A stretch of DNA of 64,000 nt from Bacteroidota bacterium (lineage in GTDB: Bacteria; Bacteroidota; Bacteroidia; Bacteroidales; SZUA-534): assembly GCA_003250355.1 (NCBI GenBank), contig QKGS01000061.1, forward strand, positions 1 through 64,000, given 5' to 3'. The notes under the pieces are model-generated. The model saw nothing but the letters and a program-made list of their open reading frames with translations, ran no database searches and was not told where the DNA came from. Shown one piece after another: positions 1-7,736 of the stretch. Made by a program: the position numbers and the translations under genes. Numbering within the stretch: position 1 is the first letter of the stretch; each line of letters opens with the position of its first letter.

Positions 1-22
1 ATACAAATTGTTAGCGCCTGCC
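1..22. repeat. Site A: right arm of an attC-like palindrome
   Basis: This is the cut end of a palindromic site whose other arm lies outside the window. Read on the minus strand the arm is AACAATTTGTAT, close to the arms of the other sites (AACAATGTGTAT at 9848-9859). The core GTTAGCGCC (10-18) is the exact reverse complement of GGCGCTAAC at 4118-4126, at the other end of the unit. The stop codon of the adjacent gene lies inside this core. Confidence 0.5.
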
Positions 23-553
23 TTCCTCTCTCTTTTTAAGTTTTCCTCTTTTATTATAGTATTCTATATGGGTTATCTTACCGTTGATATTGTAAAATGT
101 AAGCTTCTCTATTGGTTTTCCTTTTTTGAATAAACCTTCAACTCTCTTATTGCCATTATTATAATACCCTACTTGATAACCATTGCATTTTGTATAGCAA
201 CATATCCAACACCGTGTTGAAGGTTTACTGTGAATTGTTAGTATTTCATTTACATTTGTTAATTCTAACGTATCCGTAAAAATGCCATAGCTATCAATAT
301 TTAGATTTACTTCGCCAGAAATGTACTGAGAGTTTAGAATATAATTTCCAGTATCAACTAACGAAAGGGGAAAGCTATCTATATCTGAATTAAATATTAT
401 TGTACTATCATTTTTTGTTAGCTGATAAAAGTCTAAAGGAAGAACTGAATCATTACAAGAGTCATGTAAATAAAGCTTTACAATTATATTTTGACTGAAA
501 CTGTAACTGCCTGTAAATATTATTAAAAGAAAAAGAATATATCTAGTTTTCAT
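11..553 (-). CDS. Secreted MORN-like repeat protein, possible immunity partner
   Basis: A 180-residue protein with a clear signal peptide (about residues 1-20, ending SFS-QN), so it is exported. The C-terminal third has repeated YYNNGNK / YYNKRGK-type motifs of the MORN or YwqK antitoxin-like kind, and two CC/C clusters around residues 115-124. It starts only 3 bases after the stop of the Rhs-tip gene at 557-1612, so the two are co-transcribed. Position directly behind a putative toxin and the exported location suggest an immunity role, but that is inference. The last codons and the stop codon lie inside the attC-like core of site A, so the cassette boundary defines the C-terminus. No enzymatic motif is recognised. 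Confidence 0.6.
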   Translation of the reverse strand: MKTRYILFLLIIFTGSYSFSQNIIVKLYLHDSCNDSVLPLDFYQLTKNDSTIIFNSDIDSFPLSLVDTGNYILNSQYISGEVNLNIDSYGIFTDTLELTNVNEILTIHSKPSTRCWICCYTKCNGYQVGYYNNGNKRVEGLFKKGKPIEKLTFYNINGKITHIEYYNKRGKLKKREEGRR

Positions 554-556
554 CTG

Positions 557-1612
557 CTAATCAAAATAAGGTGAATTTGATGGGATTTTTTGTTCAATAG
601 CATCTCTTAGTATGCTGCTAGCATTTCTACCTCCTGTATATTTTGTAAAGCCTGTAGATGAGCTACGATAAACATTGCCCGATTCAACAGAATAAACAGG
701 TCCATTAATTTCTCTTGAAGCATCTTGGTCTTCTTTTGACTCTCCAACTTGAGAAGTTATATAACCATCAGCCCTTCTTTGTTTGCTGTCTGGATGCCCA
801 TGTAAGTTTCCAATAATTGCACCTTTATCTGATTCTATGAAAAAGCCACCACCTGTTTTCCCAGTTTTTTGTAAGCCTCCAAATTCAATTGTAGCAGTTT
901 CAGTATTGATATACATATTAACTCCATACTCACCATTTCCCGCATTTGAAGCTCCATAAACATAATCTACTGTATTTGAAGTACCAGATGCTTCTTTATC
1001 GCTTATTGTTAACACTCTTGAATTTGCATTGCCATTTTTATCATTTCCTCTTAAACCTGCACTCATTTTATCAGCCATTAATCCCTTTCTTTCACTTCTG
1101 CTTAAATTACCAGCTTTTGCTTCACTTTTTGCAGCAGCTCGTGATTCACTTCTAATCGCTTTATATGTATCAGATTCTACTATACGTAAATTTTTTCCTT
1201 GACCATCATCATAAAGAAACCTACCTTCATGACTGAAATAAACATCTCTACCATCAGGGTCAATAAATACTATTGGGTTATTTATACAGTAATTATATGG
1301 ACTGTATGAAAAATAGTTTTCAGCATGAGGGTCAGGTGATAACCATCTACTGACATCTCCTTTATGAAGAGAAAATTTATCGTCACTATCTTTTGCAAAC
1401 TCGACAATCTGATTTGTTACAATATTAAAATAAACAGTCCCTATTTGAATAATTGAATCCGAATAGAAAAACTCATTAAATTTACCATTACTCAATGAAA
1501 TAAAGTCATTACTGTAACCATATTCCTGTAATGAATTTTGTGCATTTATTGTTGTTGCAATAAAAACAAAACACACAATTACTAAATACTTAAAATTCAT
1601 AATAGTCATCAT
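557..1612 (-). CDS. Exported Rhs-core tip protein with JAMM-like C-terminal motif
   Basis: A 351-residue protein with a signal peptide (residues 1-24). Residues about 85-122 are a typical Rhs-repeat core end (RWLSPDP ... NNPIVFIDPDGR), the conserved junction that normally precedes a variable toxin tip. The tens of YD repeats that build a normal Rhs shell are absent, so this is a short orphan tip. The variable C-terminus has HGHP at 271-274 followed by SKED at 292-295, which fits the JAMM/MPN metalloprotease signature H-x-H-P-x(n)-S-x-x-D. It overlaps the upstream gene by an ATGA junction (1609-1612) and is followed 3 bases later by a secreted MORN-like protein, so four genes form one translationally coupled operon. 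Toxin function is inference from the family layout. Confidence 0.6.
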   Translation of the reverse strand: MMTIMNFKYLVIVCFVFIATTINAQNSLQEYGYSNDFISLSNGKFNEFFYSDSIIQIGTVYFNIVTNQIVEFAKDSDDKFSLHKGDVSRWLSPDPHAENYFSYSPYNYCINNPIVFIDPDGRDVYFSHEGRFLYDDGQGKNLRIVESDTYKAIRSESRAAAKSEAKAGNLSRSERKGLMADKMSAGLRGNDKNGNANSRVLTISDKEASGTSNTVDYVYGASNAGNGEYGVNMYINTETATIEFGGLQKTGKTGGGFFIESDKGAIIGNLHGHPDSKQRRADGYITSQVGESKEDQDASREINGPVYSVESGNVYRSSSTGFTKYTGGRNASSILRDAIEQKIPSNSPYFD

Positions 1613-2697
1613 TTAGTTTCAAATTTATTAATTACTTTTTTATCTGTATACTTTTCAGGATTGGATTTTAACATAGTTAGCCATTTTGAATACATTTCAT
1701 CAGGCATCCTTCTATATCCTAAGTGGTGAAGTTGTTTATATGTTTGTTCCATTTCGTTAAATGTCTGTTTGATTTCAGGGTTTGGGAACAATTCACTAGG
1801 TTCAGCAACATTTTGAATTTCCATCTGCAATTCAATGAACCTTTTCTTTGATTCTGCACCATATAGCAATGCATTTACATTGTTAGGGATATACTTTATT
1901 GCATTATCAATACAATTAAATATAAACTCTGGATTTGAAATACCATATTTATGTTCGTAACCTTTTGCTAAATCTATAAGTGTGAATGCAACAGATTGTT
2001 GTATACTAAGGGTGTCCATGTATAAACCATTTCTTATTGCATCAAGGTGGATATAGCCAGAAGCCATTAACCAAGAATCAATTGGAAAGCTTGAACTGGT
2101 TAATTCTGTATTGTACCACCCTGTACCTTTACAATATTGTTTTATATAAATATGGTTTGGTGCCATTGATAAATATGCAGGTAAATTGAATTCATCCGCT
2201 ATAATCTTGAACAGAAAAGGTAATGAGTGGCAGTTTCCTTTTTTCGTGGTAATTAATTTAGATACAAAATTTTTAGAATAGTCATTATTTCCCCATATAT
2301 CTTCATAATCATACGAGAATGGTATATGAATATAAACTCGATTTTCATCAAGCACTATAGGAATTGTATCAGTCATAACCTTAAATAATGCTGCTGACTT
2401 TGTGACTAGCTCTTTATCTCGTTTATTATAGTCTATTAAACTTGATTGAGAAACAACTTCCGTTAAGTTTTTTAATATAACAAGTTCGTTGTTAATGTAA
2501 CTATAATCAAGTTTTCCTTCTAAATATGCATTCTCTGTTAAAAAGACTGCCCTTTCAAAATCAATCTGTGACTTACCTGTGAGCATGCTATCTATTGAAC
2601 GAAATGCATCTTGAAACAAGTATTTAGAATCTTGTGAGTAAATATTAATACATAACAATATTATTGCTGATGATAGTATATGTTTGTTTCTTTTCAT
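1609..2697 (-). CDS. Exported transglutaminase-like protein (paralogue 1)
   Basis: A 362-residue protein with a signal peptide (about 1-21). Residues 150-200 carry a plausible transglutaminase-like Cys/His/acidic triad: C156 in GNCHSLP, H182 in PNHIYIK and E198 in WYNTELT. The same arrangement occurs in the upstream gene (C246, H272, E288), and the two also share the AYLEG and YSK motifs, so they are paralogues from a local duplication. Start and stop codons overlap both neighbours (one base upstream, ATGA downstream), showing translational coupling with the Rhs-tip gene. The C-terminal part is helical and resembles TPR-like segments. A cross-linking or peptidase role in the envelope is possible, but the substrate is unknown. 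Confidence 0.6.
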   Translation of the reverse strand: MKRNKHILSSAIILLCINIYSQDSKYLFQDAFRSIDSMLTGKSQIDFERAVFLTENAYLEGKLDYSYINNELVILKNLTEVVSQSSLIDYNKRDKELVTKSAALFKVMTDTIPIVLDENRVYIHIPFSYDYEDIWGNNDYSKNFVSKLITTKKGNCHSLPFLFKIIADEFNLPAYLSMAPNHIYIKQYCKGTGWYNTELTSSSFPIDSWLMASGYIHLDAIRNGLYMDTLSIQQSVAFTLIDLAKGYEHKYGISNPEFIFNCIDNAIKYIPNNVNALLYGAESKKRFIELQMEIQNVAEPSELFPNPEIKQTFNEMEQTYKQLHHLGYRRMPDEMYSKWLTMLKSNPEKYTDKKVINKFETK

Positions 2698-4058
2698 TAC
2701 TTAATAGTTCGCGATAATTGAAAGGTTTTTGTTTGGTTTTCTTGTATTTGCTTTTCTTTATTAACTGACTTCAACCAGTCTTTATATGCTTCTTCAGGCA
2801 TATCGCAATATCCTAAATTATCAATTGTTTGGTAAAGTTCATTTCGTTGTATTAGTATATCATATGCTTTAGGATACTTAGTTTTAAGTATTTCAGGATT
2901 TGGACGTTCTGTTTGCTGAATAACGTAATTGAAAAGAACGGTGTAGTAATCAGATTTTATTTGTAAGCCATATATATTGTTGGGATAATACTCTAATGCA
3001 GTATTAACACATTGTAATACAAACTCATCATATCCGTATTTTCGTGTATATTCTTTTGCTAAATCAGTCATACAATAAGCAATTGTTTGATTTAGGCTTA
3101 ATGTATCTGTATAAATTTTGCTTTTTAAGGCTTCTGACTTGATAAATCCTGAACCTGTAATGAAAGCATCAGATACAATTTTTCCATTTGTCAATTCAAG
3201 ATTGTACCAATTGTTCATTGGGTCACGAAACTTCACATAGGAATGGGAAGGAGAGAAAGCAAGGAATGCTTCTGTATTAGTTTCTTCTGCACATATTAGA
3301 AATGCCAATGGCAATGAGTGACATTGACCTGATTTCGTAGCTAATAGTTTAGCAACAAGCATCTTTGAATAATTTTGTTTGCCAAAGAAATCATCGAAGT
3401 CATAAGTAAATGGATATGAAGTAAAATTACTTTCATTAGCTGGGTCTTTTAAAACTAAAGTATCACTAAAGGTTTTAAAAAGCATTAAGTTTCGAGTAAG
3501 CGAATTATTCCAATTGTAGCCATCTTGATTACATTTGAGTTTTGCTTTGTTGATTATATTTTGTAATTCGTTATTGTATTTATTATAATCTATTCTACCT
3601 TCAAGATATGCGTTTTCAACAATATATACAGCATCCTTTAAGCTAATCGGCTTATTGCCAGTTAGCATATCATTCAATTGATTTAATGCTTTGTGAAAAT
3701 ATGTGGTTGATGGAACATTTGAATAAGAGGGTAATGAATATCTAATTGGAGAAGGAAATGCACTCTCTCTATAAATCTGTTTATACAAAGCCTCATTTTG
3801 TTGTTTTAGCTGTCTTTTATCTCTCTCATGCATTTCAAGCTGAGAATTCATATTGGAGTTTGAAGGTTTATATTTAAAGGTTTGTGTGCCATTTTCAATA
3901 TTTATATTTGGCTGCATGCTTGCAGGTTGTGGTATTATAATATCAGGAATTTGAGATAATGATTCTTTATTTTGTAAACTCAACGATATTGCAAGTATCA
4001 AAATAGTTTTAGTAAAAAACTGTAGTCCACTAAATAAATTTCTAAGCTTTTGTATCAT
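2697..4058 (-). CDS. Exported transglutaminase-like protein (paralogue 2)
   Basis: A 453-residue first gene of the four-gene coupled operon. The N-terminus has a hydrophobic segment at about residues 16-28, then a Pro/Asn/Gln-rich linker and a charged helix (about 70-95) absent from its shorter paralogue. The transglutaminase-like core follows, with C246 in GQCHSLP, H272 in PSHSYVK and E288 in WYNLELT. Its end overlaps the next start codon by one base. The region immediately upstream is site B of the cassette array, leaving about 60 bases for a promoter; I see no good TAnnTTTG box there. Family assignment rests on the triad and its spacing; no specific function is claimed. Confidence 0.6.
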   Translation of the reverse strand: MIQKLRNLFSGLQFFTKTILILAISLSLQNKESLSQIPDIIIPQPASMQPNINIENGTQTFKYKPSNSNMNSQLEMHERDKRQLKQQNEALYKQIYRESAFPSPIRYSLPSYSNVPSTTYFHKALNQLNDMLTGNKPISLKDAVYIVENAYLEGRIDYNKYNNELQNIINKAKLKCNQDGYNWNNSLTRNLMLFKTFSDTLVLKDPANESNFTSYPFTYDFDDFFGKQNYSKMLVAKLLATKSGQCHSLPLAFLICAEETNTEAFLAFSPSHSYVKFRDPMNNWYNLELTNGKIVSDAFITGSGFIKSEALKSKIYTDTLSLNQTIAYCMTDLAKEYTRKYGYDEFVLQCVNTALEYYPNNIYGLQIKSDYYTVLFNYVIQQTERPNPEILKTKYPKAYDILIQRNELYQTIDNLGYCDMPEEAYKDWLKSVNKEKQIQENQTKTFQLSRTIK

Positions 4059-4117
4059 TTTTTTATTTGTATGTCCGTTAGATATTCTCGCCTTACGTTT
4101 CTCTCTTTTCCTTGGTT

Positions 4118-4254
4118 GGCGCTAACGTTGGCGGTATGCGCCGTAGGGGATTTCGGAGCTGCATCTGTATCACTCGTTACGAACCTTGAAGCGAGCTGAA
4201 ACGTTTGATATACCACTAAAACCCCTATGGCGTATGACCGCTTGTTAGCCACAG
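4118..4254. repeat. Site B: complete attC-like palindrome
   Basis: A 137-bp imperfect palindrome. The left arm, 4119-4149, contains GCTAAC then GCGGTATGCGCCGTAGGGG. The right arm, 4222-4250, read in reverse is GGCTAACAAGCGGTCATACGCCATAGGGG. The ends belong to different units: GGCGCTAAC (4118-4126) matches the core at 10-18, and TGTTAGCCACAG (4243-4254) matches 6151-6162 at 11 of 12 positions. The interior of about 70 bases is not conserved with the other sites. An open reading frame across it is an artefact of the palindrome. Confidence 0.6.
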
Positions 4255-4257
4255 TAA

Positions 4258-4440
4258 TTATTCTCCATTTATTTCGTCAAGTAATTCTTGAATATCATCT
4301 TGACATTGTCCGCAAACTGTACCTGCTTCTGTCTCTTCACCAACTTCTTCAACGGTTTTTAAGTTCTTCTCTTTAATGGCTTTTACTATGGTGCTTTTAT
4401 AAACATCCATACAAGTGCATACTAATTTATCTTCTTCCAT
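4258..4440 (-). CDS. BFD-type [2Fe-2S]-binding protein, likely Hcp partner
   Basis: A 60-residue protein containing CTC (residues 8-10) and CGQC (43-46), the four-Cys pattern of bacterioferritin-associated-ferredoxin-like [2Fe-2S] domains. It lies 11 bases downstream of the hybrid cluster protein gene on the same strand, within the same cassette-like unit. Known: Hcp needs an external electron donor, which in enterobacteria is the flavin/[2Fe-2S] protein Hcr. Inferred: this small iron-sulfur protein may do or relay that job here. The stop codon lies only 3 bases from the edge of site B, so the operon fills its unit almost exactly. Confidence 0.75.
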   Translation of the reverse strand: MEEDKLVCTCMDVYKSTIVKAIKEKNLKTVEEVGEETEAGTVCGQCQDDIQELLDEINGE

Positions 4441-4451
4441 AATCAGTCTGT

Positions 4452-6089
4452 TTAAGCAAGTTCAAAAATTTTCATATCTTCTTCTACTGTTGTGATTGTT
4501 TGTACTCCAAAACTTTCTTGTACGGCTTTTAATAGATTTGGACTTAACCACGCTGGTAAAGTTGGTCCAACATGTGTGTTTTTGATGCCAAGAGCTAATA
4601 ATGCAAGATGCACAATTATTGCTTTTTGCTCATACCATGCAATATTAAATACAATTGGAAGTTTGTTTATATCATCCAAATTCAAAACTTCTTTTAATTT
4701 CAATGCAACAAATGCCCATGAGTAACTATCATTACATTGTCCTGCATCTAATACCCTTGGAATTCCTCCAATATCGCCTAATTTTAATTTGTTGTAGCGA
4801 TATTTTGCACAACCTGAAGTAAGGATTACGGTATCTTTTGGTAGTTGTTTTGCAAATTCTGTGTAATATTCACGAGATTTTTGTCGTGCATCGCAACCTG
4901 ACATTACAACTAGTTTTTTGATTGCTCCAGAATTTACAGCATCAAGGACTTTATCGGCAAGTGCAAGAACTTGATTGTGTGCAAAACCAATCGTAATTTC
5001 GCCTGTTTCTATTTCTGCCGGAGGTGGACACGTTTTGGCTAATTCAATAATTTCTGAAAAGTCTTTATGTCCGTTTGGCAGTTTCTTTTCAATTCTTTTC
5101 CATTCAGGCATTCCTGTTGCTCCGGTTGTAAAAACTCTGTTGTTGTATGTAGTTGCTTTTCGTGGAGGAACTAGACAGTTGGTTGTAAATAATATAGGTC
5201 CATTAAACGTTTCAAATTCTTCTAACTGACGATGCCATGCATTACCATAATTACCAACTAAATGTTTATACTTTTTCAAATTTGGATAAGCATTCGCAGG
5301 TAACATTTCGGAATGTGTATAAATGTCAACTCCTTTGCCTTCGGTCTGAATTAACAATTGCTCCAAATCTTTAAGGTCGTGTCCGCTGATTAAAATACCT
5401 GAATTTTTACCAACTCCGATTTTTACATTCGTAATTTCAGGGTTCCCGAATGTTTCGGTGTTTGCTTTATCTAACAAAGCCATTACTTTTACACCATATT
5501 CGCCTGTTTTTACAACCCAATTAAAAGCATCCCCTAATTCTATTGGCTTGGTAATCATCACCAAACTTTCTTCCATAAAATTATAAATTTCCTGCTCTTC
5601 AAAACCCAGATTGAAGGCATGTTCAGCATAAGCAGCCATTCCTTTTATTCCGAACAAAACATATTGTTTCAGTCCGCGAATATCTTCGTTGGAATCGTAA
5701 GTTAATGTTCCGACTTCTTTTGCTTTTTCATTAAATTCTTCATCAGTTTTTCCGTTCCAATTGATTGACGGATGATTTTCTGCAATTTTAACTTTGACTT
5801 TCAATTCTTCACGATACTTAATTGCGTCCTTAATTGCCTTAATGATTGATTTGTCATCAAAATTTGCATTGGTGATAGTCATAAACAGACAATTGGTAAT
5901 GTGTTTACTCTCAGCATTTGTGTCGATTCCTTGTTTTCGGGCTTCAATTGTCAAAAACGAGAGTCCTTGGCAAGCAAACATTAACAAATCCTGAATGTTA
6001 GAAGTTTCTTCGGTTTTTCCGCAAACTCCTTTAATTGTGCAGCCTGTATTCTTGGCTGTCTCTTGGCATTGATTACAAAACATAGTCAT
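4452..6089 (-). CDS. hcp: Hybrid cluster protein (hydroxylamine / NO reductase)
   Basis: A 545-residue cytosolic iron-sulfur enzyme of normal Hcp length. The N-terminal cysteine cluster CNQCQ ... GC ... GVCGK (about residues 5-23) is the class with close spacing found in anaerobes. Hybrid-cluster ligands are recognisable in order: H in ISGHDL, C in TTNCLVPP, C in SGCDARQK, C in TSGCAKYRY and C in DAGQCND. Known role: reduces hydroxylamine or nitric oxide and protects against nitrosative stress. Translation may start at the first ATG (6089) or the ATG two codons later (6083), which gives the usual MFCNQC start. A TAACTTTG box lies 17-24 bases upstream. Finding hcp inside a cassette-like unit is unusual. 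Confidence 0.95.
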   Translation of the reverse strand: MTMFCNQCQETAKNTGCTIKGVCGKTEETSNIQDLLMFACQGLSFLTIEARKQGIDTNAESKHITNCLFMTITNANFDDKSIIKAIKDAIKYREELKVKVKIAENHPSINWNGKTDEEFNEKAKEVGTLTYDSNEDIRGLKQYVLFGIKGMAAYAEHAFNLGFEEQEIYNFMEESLVMITKPIELGDAFNWVVKTGEYGVKVMALLDKANTETFGNPEITNVKIGVGKNSGILISGHDLKDLEQLLIQTEGKGVDIYTHSEMLPANAYPNLKKYKHLVGNYGNAWHRQLEEFETFNGPILFTTNCLVPPRKATTYNNRVFTTGATGMPEWKRIEKKLPNGHKDFSEIIELAKTCPPPAEIETGEITIGFAHNQVLALADKVLDAVNSGAIKKLVVMSGCDARQKSREYYTEFAKQLPKDTVILTSGCAKYRYNKLKLGDIGGIPRVLDAGQCNDSYSWAFVALKLKEVLNLDDINKLPIVFNIAWYEQKAIIVHLALLALGIKNTHVGPTLPAWLSPNLLKAVQESFGVQTITTVEEDMKIFELA

Positions 6090-6105
6090 ATTTTTTTAAT
6101 TTATA

Positions 6106-6113
6106 CAAAGTTA
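6106..6113 (-). promoter_or_regulatory. -7 box of the hcp unit
   Basis: Read on the minus strand this is TAACTTTG, a perfect match to the Bacteroidota -7 consensus TAnnTTTG, ending 17 bases before the hcp start codon. I do not see a good TTTG -33 box at the right distance. It indicates that this unit carries its own promoter. Confidence 0.5.
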
Positions 6114-6150
6114 ATCTTATTTCTTCCATTTTCTGGTTCGTCTTCTATTA

Positions 6151-6180
6151 TTGTGGCTAACATTTGTGTATATGCAACTC
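6151..6180. repeat. Site C: left arm of an interrupted attC-like palindrome
   Basis: TTGTGGCTAACA (6151-6162) is the reverse complement of 4243-4254 at 11 of 12 positions. It is followed by TTTGTGTATATGC, which matches the arms of the other sites (AACGACGGTGTATGG when 7638-7652 is read in reverse). The matching arm is not nearby; it lies 1.5 kb away at 7638-7659, and the recombinase gene occupies the space between. A short TATATGCAA / TTGCTTATATA hairpin follows at the recombinase 3' end. Confidence 0.5.
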
Positions 6181-6186
6181 CATTGC

Positions 6187-7308
6187 TTATATATCATTTT
6201 TGTCAACGCCAAATTTATATTTATTCATCATAATATCCAACGGATTCATAATTTTATTTTTGTTAACTCCCACTACATGAGTATATATTTCTGTAGTTTT
6301 TGAACTTTCATGCCCCAATAAAACCTGTATATTGCGCAAATTCTCACCATTCTCAAGCAAATGTGTTGCAAACGAATGCCGCAATGTATGAGGCGTACTC
6401 CACGGATTAACACCGGCTTCCTCTTGGGCTCTCCTGTATATTACACTTATACTTCGCAAACTATACTGTTCACCACTTTGCCCTTCAAATAACCAATACG
6501 ATGGCTTAAAGCTAACATAATATCTTCGCAGCAAAACAAGTAAAGTATCCGACAATACCGTTTTACGATCTTTTTTCCCCTTAGCTCCTTTAATAAATAT
6601 GTACCCATCATCGGAGTGAATATCTTTAACCCTCAAATTAATAATCTCACTAACCCTTAATCCGGCTGCATATATAGTATATAATATAGCCTTGTGTTTA
6701 AGATTTTTTGGCGAATTTATAACCTTATACACCTCCTCTGCACTTAGCGTATTTGGCAAACTATCAGCCTTTTTAGGTCGTTGAATATTATAATACTCAC
6801 GTGGCATACCCAAAACACTCTCATAATAAAATTTAATAGCGTTAATTGTAATATTCTGTTTACTCTCACCAATATTATATTTTGTAATTAAATGAAAAAT
6901 ATAACTCTCAATCTGCTCCTTGGTAACTACCCTCAAATCAAACGATTCAAAATATTTAAAAAAATAAGTAAGCTCCGATCTGTAACTATTTACTGTATTC
7001 TCACTATACCCTTTCAATATTAACTTTTGCTCAGTATTAAAAAGCTCAGAAACTCCAGTTAAACACAGTTGAACCTTTGGAATAACTGCCTTTCTCTCTT
7101 CATCCTTTATTATATATTTACCAACAAATATCTCTTTCAAAGTCTTATAATTGCTATCGGTATTTGTAACACTCCAAAGTTTCTGAACTTTATGATAGTG
7201 ACGCGATTGCATTGCCTTCAACAACTCCCTTTCACTCCTCATTTCATAAGGAATATATACTTTAATCCTTCCCGAATTACTTCTGGGTTTATATATTACT
7301 ATTTCCAT
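6187..7308 (-). CDS. Tyrosine recombinase with N-terminal extension (array integrase candidate)
   Basis: A 373-residue site-specific recombinase. The catalytic set is complete: R218 (GLRVSE), K243 in the beta-hairpin, H307 and R310 (HTLRHSF), H333 (LLGHESS) and the nucleophile Y342 (IYTHV). The SAM-like core-binding domain spans about 83-180. Residues about 11-64 form an extra N-terminal domain (IKVYIPY ... KLWSV) not found in XerC/D. The end, NKIMNPLD, resembles the IntI tail, but I see no extra helix between the K and H-x-x-R patches, so it is not a canonical IntI. It sits between the two arms of one attC-like site and is flanked by cassette-like units on both sides. The promoter is at 7330-7358. 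No phage or conjugation genes are nearby. Confidence 0.9.
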   Translation of the reverse strand: MEIVIYKPRSNSGRIKVYIPYEMRSERELLKAMQSRHYHKVQKLWSVTNTDSNYKTLKEIFVGKYIIKDEERKAVIPKVQLCLTGVSELFNTEQKLILKGYSENTVNSYRSELTYFFKYFESFDLRVVTKEQIESYIFHLITKYNIGESKQNITINAIKFYYESVLGMPREYYNIQRPKKADSLPNTLSAEEVYKVINSPKNLKHKAILYTIYAAGLRVSEIINLRVKDIHSDDGYIFIKGAKGKKDRKTVLSDTLLVLLRRYYVSFKPSYWLFEGQSGEQYSLRSISVIYRRAQEEAGVNPWSTPHTLRHSFATHLLENGENLRNIQVLLGHESSKTTEIYTHVVGVNKNKIMNPLDIMMNKYKFGVDKNDI

Positions 7309-7329
7309 GATCTTTCAACTTGTTTATTA

Positions 7330-7358
7330 CAAAAATACACCAAAACCGAACAAACAAA
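7330..7358 (-). promoter_or_regulatory. Promoter of the recombinase gene
   Basis: On the minus strand TTTG (7355-7358) and TATTTTTG (7330-7337) match the Bacteroidota -33 TTTG and -7 TAnnTTTG elements with 17 bases between them. The -7 box ends 21 bases before the start codon. The rest of the non-coding stretch 7309-7637 shows no gene; it holds only a short AGTGC/GCACT hairpin near 7546-7568. Confidence 0.4.
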
Positions 7359-7637
7359 CCATTGATAACCAAAACAATCGTATACTAACCGTTAAAAACG
7401 AATACACAAGCAATACTTTTTTATAAGCTACGCCTTTTATTCAATTTCAATTTGATAATATTATAAAAGCTGCAATATCCAAAAGATTGGAACATAAGAG
7501 TAATTCTTGACAATCAATCATCAAACCTATCGACTCAAATATGCGTAGTGCGGGATTTCAAGGCACTTCACTGTCAAACCGCTAAGGTGTTTATTAAATG
7601 TGTTAAAGTTCAAATTTACCAAATCACCACACATTAC

Positions 7638-7659
7638 CCATACACCGTCGTTGTAGCTC
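7638..7659. repeat. Site D: right arm of the interrupted attC-like palindrome
   Basis: CCATACACCGTCGTT (7638-7652) is identical to 9955-9969 at the end of site F. The core GTTGTAGCTC (7650-7659) is the perfect reverse complement of GAGCTACAAC at 8791-8800, at the far end of the Fic unit. It pairs as a palindrome arm with site C (6159-6175). Confidence 0.55.
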
Positions 7660-7726
7660 ATTTAGAAAAAAATACAGCTCAAAACATATTGATTAATGAG
7701 CTCAATATCATATCTTCGTGAGCTTA
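7655..7726 (+). promoter_or_regulatory. Four AGCTYA boxes and promoter in front of the Fic gene
   Basis: AGCTCA occurs at 7655, 7676 and 7699 and AGCTTA at 7721, spaced 21, 23 and 22 bases, about two helical turns each. The third is inside the palindrome TGAGCTCA. A plausible promoter, TTG (7689-7691), 19 bases, TATCTTCG (7711-7718), lies among them. The Fic protein has its own N-terminal winged-helix domain, so autoregulation through these boxes is a reasonable inference. The first box overlaps the cassette core. Confidence 0.45.
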
Positions 7727-7736
7727 AAGTTGAAAA

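Noticed and set aside
4055-4252. 65-codon open frame downstream of the BFD gene
   Set aside because: It lies almost entirely inside the palindromic site B and has a GTG start in the core; its composition follows the palindrome, not a protein.
6187-7308. Recombinase as part of a phage or conjugative element
   Set aside because: No tRNA, phage, relaxase or mobilisation genes are nearby, and the flanking palindrome cores explain the context better.
6187-7308. Recombinase as a canonical integron IntI
   Set aside because: I see no extra helix between the catalytic patches and it has an N-terminal extension instead; only the C-terminal end is IntI-like.
7519-7530. TCAAACCTATC shared in inverse orientation with the interior of site F
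   Set aside because: An 11-base match in AT-rich DNA with no supporting arm nearby; too weak to define another site.
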